In this document: positions 1 to 8,668 of the stretch, piece by piece
Layout: each line of letters starts with the position of its first letter
Position numbering within the stretch: position 1 is the first letter of the stretch
Assembly: GCA_030038015.1 (NCBI GenBank)
Contig: JASHPR010000469.1
Span: 1-41,273 of the forward strand
Source of the DNA: Streptosporangiaceae bacterium
GTDB lineage: Bacteria; Actinomycetota; Actinomycetes; Streptosporangiales; Streptosporangiaceae
Length of the DNA: 41,273 nucleotides
Reading direction: 5' to 3'
The notes under the pieces: model-generated
Told to the model about the DNA's origin: nothing
Databases searched by the model: none
The model's input: the letters and a program-made list of their open reading frames with translations, nothing else
Made by a program: the position numbers and the translations under genes

Positions 1-156
1 GGCCCGTTCAGCTCAGAGTCAAGGGAAGCTGCTCATGGGGTGATCGTAGCCCGGGCCGGCCAGGCTGGCCGGTTCGCACCCAATGTCTGGCCATCACCGC
101 GCCGGCGGAGGACAATTCGAAATCGCGGGAGATCGCCAGCCGTGGAAGGACTGGGC

Positions 157-711
157 ATGACGCTGATCTTCCTGGTGCAGCACGCGGAGAAGGAGCCCGG
201 GCCCGGGGATCCCGGGCTGACCGCCACAGGGCGGCAGCAGGCGGGACGCACGGCGCAGTGGCTGTACGGCTGCGGGCTGAACGCGGTGTACAGCAGCCCG
301 CAGCGGCGGGCCCTCGAGACCGCTGAGCACATCGCCGCGGCGGCCGGTCTGCGCCTCCGGCGTGACGTGCGGCTGCGCGAGCGGATGAACTGGGACGGCA
401 GCCAGACGCTCGATGAGTTCCTCGCCGAATGGGACCGCGCGGCCCGCAGCCGGGACTTCGTGCCGTGTCACGGCGACTCCTCACGACAGGCTGGCGAGCG
501 GCTGCGCGCCTTCCTCCTCGACCTGGCCGCCGAGCCGGGCCCGGTGGCCGCCGCCACGCACGGCGGCGTCACGACCGACCTGCTGCGCACGCTGCTCGGC
601 GAGCACGGGCTGCCGCCGTCGCTGCTGGAGAACGGCGTCCCGCCCGGCGCCATCACCACGCTCCGCAACCTGGACGTGGTCGACATCGCCTCCGTGGCCC
701 ACCTCGCTTAG
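157..711 (+). CDS. Histidine phosphatase superfamily protein (SixA/phosphoglycerate-mutase-like)
   Basis: A 184-residue protein of the histidine phosphatase fold. The N-terminal LVQHAEK holds the expected catalytic histidine (usual form LxRHGE or, in SixA-type proteins, VRHAEK), followed by DPGLTATGRQQA and the YSSPQRRALETAE segment typical of the family; ATHGG near residue 130 is the second catalytic histidine. The track start at 40 gives a low-complexity extension, so I use the ATG at 157, which has a GGAAGGA ribosome site 7 nt upstream. The arginine that normally precedes the catalytic histidine is glutamine here, which could lower phosphatase activity. Substrate is not predictable. It ends just before a fresh ribosome site for the decayed gene that follows. 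Confidence 0.75.
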   Translation: MTLIFLVQHAEKEPGPGDPGLTATGRQQAGRTAQWLYGCGLNAVYSSPQRRALETAEHIAAAAGLRLRRDVRLRERMNWDGSQTLDEFLAEWDRAARSRDFVPCHGDSSRQAGERLRAFLLDLAAEPGPVAAATHGGVTTDLLRTLLGEHGLPPSLLENGVPPGAITTLRNLDVVDIASVAHLA

Positions 712-726
712 CCAGGAGGTGCGGCC

Positions 727-1196
727 ATGCGCGACATCATCGGCCAGGGTGGCGAGGGCCCGTCCCGCTCGCGGCCGCACGGCCTGGCGGCGATCACGGC
801 GCTGCTGCTGGTGGCCGGTGGGCCCGCGCGTGCGATCCGCTCTGCCGGGTCCAGCTGCTCGACCTGGCGACGGGCCGGGGCACGACGGTCGGGCTGCCGG
901 GGGCGAGCTCCGCGGCCAGCGGCGCGTTCAGCCCCGACGGCGACTTCCTCGCCCTGGAGGTGAGCGTCTGCAACGGCGGGGATGACGGGGCCCTGGCGAT
1001 GCACCTCGACGTGGCGTCTGTTGCCAGCGGCCGCCTGGCCGTGGTGCCGGGCACCTGGTCAGCAGCAGGGCCTGGAGCGGCCTGCTGGTGCTGGGCATGG
1101 ACCTGCTCGCCCTCGGCGCAGGCCCCGGGGTCATGGCAGCGGCGTTGCACCCCTGCCGGAACGACAACCAGCGCCGTCGCAAGCCCGTGCCCGCCA
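727..1196 (+). pseudogene. Decayed beta-propeller (WD40/TolB-like) protein gene
   Basis: An excellent AGGAGG lies 7 nt before the ATG at 727, but no single frame continues. The start frame has a short hydrophobic segment (LAAITALLLVAGG). A second frame then reads VQLLDLATGRGTTVGLPG and SGAFSPDGDFLALEVSV, which is the blade pattern of actinobacterial propeller proteins. A third frame continues with WSGLLVLGMDLLALG. At least two frameshifts are therefore needed to rebuild the protein, and the C-terminus is missing. The family call comes from the FSPDGDFLAL-type repeat only. Sequencing error is possible, but several neighbours are broken in the same way. Confidence 0.45.
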
Positions 1197-1280
1197 TGAA
1201 CCCGGTCACGTGGCGGCGGCCCAGGTGGGCACGGCGTCACGTTCAGGTTTATTGCCCGTGTCACGGGTAGCTGGGATGCG

Positions 1281-1575
1281 ATGGTCACGATCGCCGCTTC
1301 GGCGACCGCGGGCATCTACTTCCTGGTCGCCCTGGTCTTCCCCGGTCGTGGCCCGTCGGCTGCCGGCAGGGGCCCAACGGGCAGGCCCGGCCAAGCGGCG
1401 GATGGTGGAGGTCAGGCTGCACGTCCACGGCCGGACCCCAGTCAACGAGCTGGCGGCCTCGCTGTCCGAGCTTGACGGCGTGGACGCGGTCCTGGCCAGC
1501 GACATCAACGCGGTGCACGAGCACCCGGGTGCTGCGCCGGAGGGAGGCCGCTACTCCTTGACCGCGGTGAGGTAG
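1281..1575 (+). pseudogene. C-terminal remnant of an MgtC/SapB-like membrane protein
   Basis: Frame 3 reads MVTIAASATAGIYFLVALVFP, a transmembrane helix, and frame 1 then continues with VEVRLHVHGRTPVNELAASL and ELDGVDAVLASD. A helix followed by a small ACT-like beta-alpha-beta domain ending in a GV.AV pattern resembles the tail of MgtC/SapB proteins. The N-terminal helices are absent and a frameshift lies near 1340, so this is a remnant and not a working gene. Its 3' end overlaps the convergent methyltransferase gene by 25 bp. The family assignment is tentative. Confidence 0.35.
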
Positions 1576-2456
1576 GCGATGGCCCGGCGCTCGCGCCCGG
1601 TGCCTGCCTCAATGAGCGGCCTGAGGCAGTCGGTGAACGCGGTGAACTCCCCCGGGCTCAGCACCTGGCCCAGTGCCTCGGCCAACGGCGGCATGAGCGG
1701 GTTGCCGGACATGCGCAGGAACCGCTCCCAGGGCACCGGCTGCTTAGCGGACCTGACGCTGACCTGCAGTTCAAGGTCGACGGCGGGGAACCCGGCATCC
1801 ACGGCGTGGCCGACCAGGTCACGGTCGTCGAAGTCGAGCATGGGGTCGACGCCGGGCGGCTGGATGGAGTCGTAGAGCGCCTCGACCTTCGCCGCCAGTT
1901 CCCTGACCGGGCCGACGTCGTAGCCGAAGAACAGGCCGGGATCGCAGGGCGACATCAGCACGTTGATCGGCTCGGACAGGCTGACCCGCCCGCCGGGCCT
2001 CAGCACCCGGTAGAACTCGCGCAGCGCCGCCGCCTTGTCCTTCACGTAGATCAGCACCGACCGGGTGGTGACCACGTCGACCGAGGCGTCCGGCACACCG
2101 TCCAGGCTGTCCGCCGGGGCGAGCACGAACCGGCACCGGCCGGCCAGGCCCTCCGCGGTGGCGGCCTTGCGGCAGTGGTCGAGCAGGTCCTGCGAGATGT
2201 CGGAGAAGATCACCTGGCCGGACGGGCCGAGCCGCTCCAGCGCGCCGAAGGCGATGAGACCGTCGCCCGCGCCGACGTCGAGGACGGTGTCGCCTGGCTG
2301 CAGCCGCGCCCGGTCGAGCACCGAATCGCGAACCGGATACAGGTACCTGGTGAGATCCTGCTGGCGGGCCGCTGCGTCGCCGCCGAACCGCACATCGAGC
2401 AGCCACCGGTGCCAGCGGTCCTGGCCATCGGTCACGATTACCCATTCTGCCCGCAT
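1551..2456 (-). CDS. Class I SAM-dependent methyltransferase
   Basis: A 301-residue protein with a Rossmann methyltransferase core. Motif I is VLDVGAGDGLIAFGAL (around residues 58-73), an acidic residue follows in VIFSDIS, and the post-motif regions VDVVTTRSVLIYV and EFYRVLRPGGRVSLSEPIN match UbiE/Methyltransf_11/25-type enzymes. The C-terminal third (about 110 residues) is an added cap with an FxxxLRPLIEAG segment. The substrate is unknown; the family includes small-molecule C-, N- and O-methyltransferases. It is transcribed divergently from the trpS remnant across a 231-bp gap. Confidence 0.8.
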   Translation of the reverse strand: MRAEWVIVTDGQDRWHRWLLDVRFGGDAAARQQDLTRYLYPVRDSVLDRARLQPGDTVLDVGAGDGLIAFGALERLGPSGQVIFSDISQDLLDHCRKAATAEGLAGRCRFVLAPADSLDGVPDASVDVVTTRSVLIYVKDKAAALREFYRVLRPGGRVSLSEPINVLMSPCDPGLFFGYDVGPVRELAAKVEALYDSIQPPGVDPMLDFDDRDLVGHAVDAGFPAVDLELQVSVRSAKQPVPWERFLRMSGNPLMPPLAEALGQVLSPGEFTAFTDCLRPLIEAGTGRERRAIAYLTAVKE

Positions 2457-2687
2457 TAGCTCCGCGCCGCATGCCGTCCGCGGGGGCCGCCGCGGCGTGC
2501 CGGAGGCGTCGCAGAATGCGGATGTGCGGATGAGCCATGGCTACTGCGGCTGGCGGCGCCCCTGACCGGGCGGCACTGTCCATTCGCGCACATCGACACG
2601 CGGCTGCCCGGGCTGGGCGGCCGTTTTGTTTTGCCTTGACCCGGCCGCGTGGCCCGGGCGGCGGCCTGAGGCAGAGGAGCAAGGCCG
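2457..2687. other. Divergent intergenic region between methyltransferase and trpS remnant
   Basis: This 231-bp gap separates genes transcribed in opposite directions and should carry both promoters. I see an AGGAG ribosome site just before the GTG at 2688. No convincing -10/-35 pair or riboswitch-like structure was recognised; ORFs called here are shadows. Confidence 0.4.
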
Positions 2688-3667
<980 letters not shown>

Positions 3668-3677
3668 GCCGCGGTTC

Positions 3678-4077
3678 TCAGAAGATGAAGGGGATCAGCA
3701 TTTTGGATGACTGCTTGTAGCGGGGATACGCTTCGGGAAAGCGCTTGGCCATGTAACGCTCTTCCATGGCAGCGCTATAGAGGAAGTACCCTGCCAGCAG
3801 GATAACCGCTATCAGCCAATACAGGCTGACCGCCACCGTGGTGTCGGCCATCGCAAGGATGATGCCGGAGTAAATGGGATGACGGATAGCACGGTATGGC
3901 CCAGTCGTTATCAGTTCCGGGTCGGCTTTCTCGGACATTGGCATTCCCCAGTTCCGGCCGAGATATACCCCTGGCCCAGACGGCCAGCGCCAATCCCAGC
4001 AGGAAGATGGACGCAGCGATCCAGTAGATCCAGAAGACAACCCAGCCGAGGAGCATGACAATGTCGACAGCATACAT
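3678..4077 (-). pseudogene. Isoprenylcysteine carboxyl methyltransferase (ICMT)-like protein, frameshifted
   Basis: The C-terminal part reads ELITTGPYRAIRHPIYSGII, the hallmark RHPxYxG segment of the ICMT/phospholipid-methyltransferase fold, followed by another membrane helix and AMEERYMAKRFPEAYPRYKQ. The matching N-terminus lies in another frame: MYAVDIVMLLGWVVFWIYWI, then a second helix ending in AVWARG. The frames meet near 3965, so one base gained or lost there splits the gene. Rebuilt, it would be a membrane enzyme of about 130-135 residues, short for the family. It converges on the trpS remnant with only 10 bp between them. A sequencing error cannot be excluded. Confidence 0.6.
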
Positions 4078-4129
4078 CGACGAAACTCCATAACTGCTAC
4101 GCCAGAGTCGGCACCGCGGGCAGGCATGC

Positions 4130-4185
4130 GAAGTGAGCCTGGCTGGGAACCTGGAAAGAAGTGAGCCTAGCGGGGAACCTGGAAA
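4130..4185. repeat. 28-bp tandem duplication at the 3' end of a GNAT gene
   Basis: Two adjacent 28-bp units share the pattern GAAGTGAGCCT.GC.GGGAACCTGGAAA and differ at only a few positions (4130-4157 and 4158-4185). The second unit contains the last codons and TAG stop of the minus-strand acetyltransferase; the first repeats that tail downstream of the stop. This looks like a recent slippage or recombination duplication. Confidence 0.8.
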
Positions 4186-4649
4186 CCAGCCCCGCTGTCC
4201 TGCACCCGGTAGAAGACCTTGGACGGGTGCTTCGGCAGCCCAAGCCCGGCATAGAAGGCTTGCGCGCCGGCGTTGCCCGTGTCGGTGGTCCATTCGATCC
4301 TGCTGCAGCCTTGCCGGGCGGCCGTCTCGAACACGGCCCCCATCAGGAGCTTGCCGACACCTTGGTGCCGGTGCCCGGCACCGACGTACAACTCCTTCAG
4401 GTACAGCGAACGGGTGAGGCCAACAGCAGGCCACAGGAACGAATACGCAGCCATGCCCGCGAGCCGGGTGCCGTCCCACGCGAGCAGCGCACAGGCAGCA
4501 GGGTGGCCTGAGAAGAGCGCGTCATTGATCTGCCGTACCCGCTCATCCACCGGCTCGGTCCTGCTCGCGCCGTAGAAGTCGTCCATCTCCGCCAGCAGCC
4601 CGGCCAGGGCCAGGCCGTCACCCGGGCTGGCCGGGTTGATGCTGATCAT
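4167..4649 (-). CDS. GNAT-family N-acetyltransferase
   Basis: A 160-residue acetyltransferase. The acetyl-CoA-binding motif A is present as ELYVGAGHRHQGVGKLLM (Q/RxxGxG/A form), followed by the motif-B region WTTDTGNAGAQAFYAGLGL. I start at the ATG at 4649 (MISINPASPGDGLALAG) because the longer ORF upstream is low-complexity and overlaps the neighbouring gene. The acceptor substrate is unknown; this subgroup includes diamine- and aminoglycoside-type acetyltransferases. The gene lies downstream of a second GNAT gene on the same strand, 46 bp away, so the two may be co-transcribed. Confidence 0.8.
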   Translation of the reverse strand: MISINPASPGDGLALAGLLAEMDDFYGASRTEPVDERVRQINDALFSGHPAACALLAWDGTRLAGMAAYSFLWPAVGLTRSLYLKELYVGAGHRHQGVGKLLMGAVFETAARQGCSRIEWTTDTGNAGAQAFYAGLGLPKHPSKVFYRVQDSGAGFQVPR

Positions 4650-4695
4650 CGCGACGAGGCCCCCTCGCTGTCCATCAGCGGCCGTGCGCCCCACG

Positions 4696-5235
4696 TCAGA
4701 GCGGCGCCAGGACCATAAGTATCTCGTCGCGGTCGTCGCCGGGGGCGACACGCAGCGCCCGGGGCCAGCTGCCGACCACTTCCCAGCCCAGCCGGCCGTA
4801 GAAGCGCTCCAGGCCGGTGCCACCCCGTAGCGCCAGATGGAGCTGCTCGAGGCCCATCTCCTCGCGGGCGACCTGCCTTGCCAGCGTCATCAGCGTGCGG
4901 CCGATCCCGCGGCCACGGAACCCGGGGTGTGTCTGCAGGTGGTTGATGGTCCCCCAGTGCGCCACCAGCGGGCTCAGCTCACGCCGGATGTTGAGCCAGC
5001 CCGCCAGGATCTCACCGTCCAGCGCCAGCAGGAGCCTGCTGCACTGCGGGTCCAGGCCAGTGACCAGCCGGGCAACCACTGGCGACACCTGAGTGCTGTC
5101 TGCGGGCGGGAGAAAGCCCACCGCCCCACCAGCGTTGCTGACCGTCACCCAGCAGTCGGTCAGCTTTCGCCTCAGCCCGGCGCTGATCTCACCGGGATGG
5201 GCACACTGACGCACCTGCGGACCATCGTCACCCAC
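4696..5235 (-). CDS. GNAT-family N-acetyltransferase
   Basis: A 179-residue acetyltransferase with motif A as LQTHPGFRGRGIGRTLM (RGRGIG pyrophosphate loop) and a C-terminal GLERFYGRLGWEVVG motif-B region. It is more divergent in its N-terminal half (residues 1-80) than the downstream GNAT and is not its close paralogue. It is the first gene of the minus-strand pair and is transcribed divergently from the CoM block. Substrate unknown. Confidence 0.8.
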   Translation of the reverse strand: MGDDGPQVRQCAHPGEISAGLRRKLTDCWVTVSNAGGAVGFLPPADSTQVSPVVARLVTGLDPQCSRLLLALDGEILAGWLNIRRELSPLVAHWGTINHLQTHPGFRGRGIGRTLMTLARQVAREEMGLEQLHLALRGGTGLERFYGRLGWEVVGSWPRALRVAPGDDRDEILMVLAPL

Positions 5236-5460
5236 GCGGCAACCCTCCAGAATGCTCAGCCGTGCCGCTCAAGACGAGCTCTTGTGCCCGCGGGTGCCCG
5301 CGGTGCGCCCGCCGCCGACCGCCCGCCAGCCCGCGGCCGTTCCCGCCCTGATCTGCCGGGGCGATGTCCGGGCGGTACTTCGTCCCCAGGTGACCTGCCC
5401 GACCCGGCCGCCCCTGGTGATGCTGAGAACGCCAGCAGCATCAGGCCCAAGGGGTGAGCG
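5236..5460. other. Divergent upstream region of the CoM block
   Basis: This 225-bp gap lies between the minus-strand GNAT pair and the first CoM-metabolism gene and should hold the main upstream promoter of the block. AAGGGG lies just before the ATG at 5461. A CTTCGTCCCCAGGTGACCTG stretch at 5379-5398 resembles sequences upstream of two other transcription units in the block (see findings). No confident -10/-35 pair is visible. Confidence 0.4.
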
Positions 5461-7119
5461 ATGATCGACGTACGCAATCCTGGCGACGGGTTCACGTCAC
5501 TGCGCGCCCGCGTCAACGCCCTGGGGCCGCCCGCCGCCGGGGACCGCGGGCAGGACGGCGCCCCGCTGACCGTCGGCGAATGGGCTCTGCTCATAGACGA
5601 TATCGTCGCTCACCCGCGGGACAACACCGAGCCGTTGTGGAACGTAGCCGCCCCCGGGGAGGACAGCCGCGAGTACGACGCCATTTTCGTCGGCGGGGGC
5701 GCCGCCGGCCGGTTCGGCTCCGCGTACCTGAAGGCCAGGGGCGGCCGCCAGCTCACCGTGGACGCCTGGCCGTTCCTCGGCGGATCCTGCCCGCATCAGG
5801 CGTGCGTGCCGCACCACCTGTTCTCTGAATGCGCTCGCGAGCTCGACCTGGCCAGGCACATGCAGGGCCGGCTGTGGTACCCGCCTTTCGACGAGAAGCG
5901 AGCCAGCATCAGGGAAATCGTTGAGCTGTTCAAGGCCGGACGGGGATACCCGCACGCCATCATGAACTGGCAGTCCAAGGAACAGCTCGACATGGAGTAC
6001 ATCCTGAACGCAGCCGCCACGATCATCGATGAGCACACCATCGAGGTGGCGGGCCAGCGGTTCCGGGCCAGGAACCTGGTGCTATGCACCGGGGCGCGGA
6101 CCAGCTACCCCCAGGTGTCCGGCATCGCAACCAAGGGGGTCTACGACTTCGCCACCTTGATCGAGGGCCTCGATTACGAGCCGAACCGCTGTGTCATCGT
6201 CGGCGGCTCGAAGGTGGCCTTGGAGTACGGGTCGTTCTTCCAGGCCACCGGGTGCCAGACCACGATACTGACGCGCAGCCCGTTGATGGAGACGGCGAAC
6301 CTGCACCACGTTGACGCAGGGTTGCGAGACTACGTGGTCGCGATGATGGCCGACCGGGGCATCGGGATCGTAGTGGGGGCGGAACTCCTCGAGGTGCTGG
6401 GCGACGGCAAGGTCACCGGCGTCAGGTACCGGGAGCCCACCGGTGAGATCAGGCAGATCGACACCGACTTCGTGTTCGTCGGCACCGGGGAGCGCCCGGA
6501 CCTGAGCATGTACGCGCCGCTGGGGCTGGCGACCGACGCGCGGGGCTTCGTGGTCGCGGACACGCACATGCGGACCTCCGTGCCGGATGTCTACGCCGCG
6601 GGGGACCTGGTCGGCCCGCCGATGGAGATGTTCAAGGCGCGCAAGTGCGGCGTCGGCGCAGCCCGCAACATCATGGGCGACGACTATGAGTTCGACTACA
6701 CCGAATACCCGGACTTCCTGCACACCACGTACGAGGTGACCTGGTGCGGGCTGTCCGAGGCCGAGGCCCGCGCCAGGTACGGCAACGTCATAAAGATCCA
6801 GATGCCGCCGGACGACGCAGACCCGGAGACGTTCGCGCTGCCGGCCGCCGAGGGTTCCATGCTCTACGCGTTCACCCGGCCGATCCTGTCTGGCTGGCTC
6901 AAGCTCGTCATCGACGCGGACTCGCGCAAGGTCCTGGGCGCGCACCACGTCGGTTTCGGCGCCAAGGACGCCTTTCAGTACATCGACTACCTGATCCGCA
7001 GGCCCGAGGGCTTCACGATGGATGACATGGCCGAGCTGAACGAGCTGTTCCTCAACCCGGAGCACTTCATCCAGCTCTGCAGGCTGCGCGCTGGCCAGGT
7101 CAACCCGGTAAACCTGTGA
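5461..7119 (+). CDS. xecC: 2-ketopropyl-coenzyme M oxidoreductase/carboxylase (2-KPCC)
   Basis: A 552-residue flavoprotein of the disulfide oxidoreductase family. 2-KPCC cleaves the thioether of 2-ketopropyl-CoM with NADPH and carboxylates the enolacetone to acetoacetate, releasing CoM. Visible features are the FAD loop FVGGGAAGRFGS, the redox pair in GGSCPHQACVPHH (C110 and C115), and R84 and R394 at the positions of the CoM-sulfonate-binding arginines 56 and 365 of the Xanthobacter enzyme as I remember it. The C-terminal FLNPEHFIQL supplies F530 and H535. The Phe-for-His replacement there is the signature that separates 2-KPCC from ordinary reductases of the family and favours CO2 over protons. 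The N-terminus carries an insertion of about 25 residues relative to the 523-residue Xanthobacter protein. The GTG of the next gene overlaps its stop. Confidence 0.93.
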   Translation: MIDVRNPGDGFTSLRARVNALGPPAAGDRGQDGAPLTVGEWALLIDDIVAHPRDNTEPLWNVAAPGEDSREYDAIFVGGGAAGRFGSAYLKARGGRQLTVDAWPFLGGSCPHQACVPHHLFSECARELDLARHMQGRLWYPPFDEKRASIREIVELFKAGRGYPHAIMNWQSKEQLDMEYILNAAATIIDEHTIEVAGQRFRARNLVLCTGARTSYPQVSGIATKGVYDFATLIEGLDYEPNRCVIVGGSKVALEYGSFFQATGCQTTILTRSPLMETANLHHVDAGLRDYVVAMMADRGIGIVVGAELLEVLGDGKVTGVRYREPTGEIRQIDTDFVFVGTGERPDLSMYAPLGLATDARGFVVADTHMRTSVPDVYAAGDLVGPPMEMFKARKCGVGAARNIMGDDYEFDYTEYPDFLHTTYEVTWCGLSEAEARARYGNVIKIQMPPDDADPETFALPAAEGSMLYAFTRPILSGWLKLVIDADSRKVLGAHHVGFGAKDAFQYIDYLIRRPEGFTMDDMAELNELFLNPEHFIQLCRLRAGQVNPVNL

Positions 7120-7862
7120 CCGGGCCCGCTGCCGAACTGGCCGGCAAGGTGGCGGTGGTCACCGGCGGCGGGTCCGGCATCGGCCTGGCTAGCTGCGCAC
7201 GGCTGGCCGCGGACGGCTTCACCGTCGCCGTGCTCGACCTGCAGCCCGCCGCAGCGGCCGGCGCGGCCGCGATGACCCTCCGGTGCGACGTCACCGACGA
7301 GTCATCCGTAGCGACGGCGATCACGGCTGTCCTTGGTCAGCTCGGCGGGATCGACGTGCTGGTGAACAACGCCGGGATCACCGGGTCCCGGCAGGCGGCC
7401 CGGTGCCACGAGACCCCGGTGGCGGAGTGGGACAAGGTGCAGGCGGTGAACGTGCGCGGGCCCTTCCTGTGCAGCCGCGCCGTGCTTCCGTCGATGATCG
7501 CCAGAGGATCGGGCCACATCATCACGATCGCGTCGGTCGCCGGCCTGGTCGCCTTCCCGGGCCGGTGCGCTTACACCGCGTCCAAGGGGGCGGCGCTCAT
7601 GCTGACCCGGTCGATCGCCGTGGACTACGCGGCCGCGGGGATCCGGGCCAACGCCGTGTGCCCGGGGATGGTCTACACGCCGATGACCAGCTGGCGGCTC
7701 GACCAGCCGCAGCTGCGGGCTGAGGTGGAAGAACGGATTCCGTTTGGCCGGGTCGCCGCGCCCGAGGAGATCGCGGACGCGGTCGCGCTGCTGGCCTCCG
7801 GCCGGCTCGGCTACATGACCGGCCACCCGCTGGTGGTCGACGGTGGCATGTCCGCGTTGTGA
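7116..7862 (+). CDS. xecD: (R)-2-hydroxypropyl-CoM dehydrogenase-like short-chain dehydrogenase
   Basis: A 248-residue classical SDR. It has the cofactor loop TGGGSGIG, the NNAG motif and a YxxxK pair (Y153, K157). In the propylene pathway R-HPCDH oxidises (R)-hydroxypropyl-CoM to 2-ketopropyl-CoM. The stretch CPGMVYTPMTSWRLDQPQLR closely matches the Xanthobacter R-HPCDH region as I remember it. R150 (in FPGRCAY) and R194 (in SWRLDQP) sit where that enzyme has the two arginines (152 and 196) that bind the CoM sulfonate. The GTG start overlaps the 2-KPCC stop (GTGA), implying translational coupling. Stereochemistry is inferred from the conserved arginine pair. Confidence 0.87.
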   Translation: MTGPAAELAGKVAVVTGGGSGIGLASCARLAADGFTVAVLDLQPAAAAGAAAMTLRCDVTDESSVATAITAVLGQLGGIDVLVNNAGITGSRQAARCHETPVAEWDKVQAVNVRGPFLCSRAVLPSMIARGSGHIITIASVAGLVAFPGRCAYTASKGAALMLTRSIAVDYAAAGIRANAVCPGMVYTPMTSWRLDQPQLRAEVEERIPFGRVAAPEEIADAVALLASGRLGYMTGHPLVVDGGMSAL

Positions 7863-7878
7863 CGACCGGGAGGCTGCG

Positions 7879-8652
7879 ATGACAGGAAAGCTGGCCGGCC
7901 AGGTGGCGGTCGTGACCGGCGCAGGTTCCGGCATCGGCCGGGCAACCGCGGCGCTGTTCGCCCGCGAGGGCGCCACGGTGGCCATCGTGGATCTCGCCGC
8001 CCCGGCCGCCGAACAGGCCGCCGAGGAGATCACCGGGGCCGGCGGCAGCGCGCGCGCGATCGCCGCCGACATCGCCGATCCGGGACAGGTGGACAGCGCC
8101 TTCGGCGACATACTGGGCGAGCTCGGCCGGGTGGACGTGCTGTACAACAACGCGGGGGTGAACAGCGCGGGCTCGGTGCTCGACGCCACCGACGAGGACT
8201 GGGACCGGTGCTTCGCCGTCAACGCCAAGGGGACGTTCCTGTGCTCCCGGGTGGCTGCCCGGGCCATGGTGGCCGCCGGCCGCGGGTCGATCATCAACCA
8301 GGGCTCTGTCGCGGCGGTGGTCGGCGTGGCCAACTTCGCCTCATACTGCGCGTCCAAGGGCGCGGTCGTGGCACTGACCCGGTCCATGTCCGTGGACCTG
8401 GCTCCGCGCGGCGTCAGGGTCAACGTCATCTGCCCCGGCACCGTGTACACGCCGCTGATGGAACCCATGCTGCGCGCCCGAGGTAACGGCGATATGGCCG
8501 CCGGGCTGGCGCTGACCACCGCCAAGTACCCGATCGGGCGGCTCGGCACGCCAGAGGAGATCGCCGCGGTTGCACTGTTCCTCGCCTGCGACGACTCCTC
8601 TTTCCTCACCGGTTCGGTGATCACCGCGGACGGTGGCATGACCGCTCAGTAG
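7879..8652 (+). CDS. xecE: Short-chain dehydrogenase, probable second hydroxyalkyl-CoM dehydrogenase
   Basis: A 257-residue SDR with TGAGSGIG, YNNAGV and YCASK. It follows the R-type dehydrogenase by 16 bp, and the ATG at 7879 has GGGAGG upstream, so I prefer it to the longer track start. Pairing of two SDRs after 2-KPCC is the arrangement expected for enzymes acting on the two enantiomers of hydroxyalkyl-CoM, which makes (S)-2-hydroxypropyl-CoM dehydrogenase the best guess. Basic residues that could hold the sulfonate lie in the substrate loop (R199, R201, K216), but they do not line up unambiguously with the known S-enzyme pair. A different alcohol substrate is possible. Confidence 0.7.
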   Translation: MTGKLAGQVAVVTGAGSGIGRATAALFAREGATVAIVDLAAPAAEQAAEEITGAGGSARAIAADIADPGQVDSAFGDILGELGRVDVLYNNAGVNSAGSVLDATDEDWDRCFAVNAKGTFLCSRVAARAMVAAGRGSIINQGSVAAVVGVANFASYCASKGAVVALTRSMSVDLAPRGVRVNVICPGTVYTPLMEPMLRARGNGDMAAGLALTTAKYPIGRLGTPEEIAAVALFLACDDSSFLTGSVITADGGMTAQ

Positions 8653-8668
8653 CACGCCCCAGCCTGCG

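Noticed and set aside
5461-7119. Dihydrolipoamide dehydrogenase or mercuric reductase as identity of the flavoprotein
   Set aside because: The C-terminal His-Glu pair of those enzymes is replaced by F530/H535, and the sulfonate arginines and N-terminus match 2-KPCC.
7302-8639. 445-residue minus-strand ORF
   Set aside because: Antisense shadow of the two short-chain dehydrogenases, which have complete SDR motifs.
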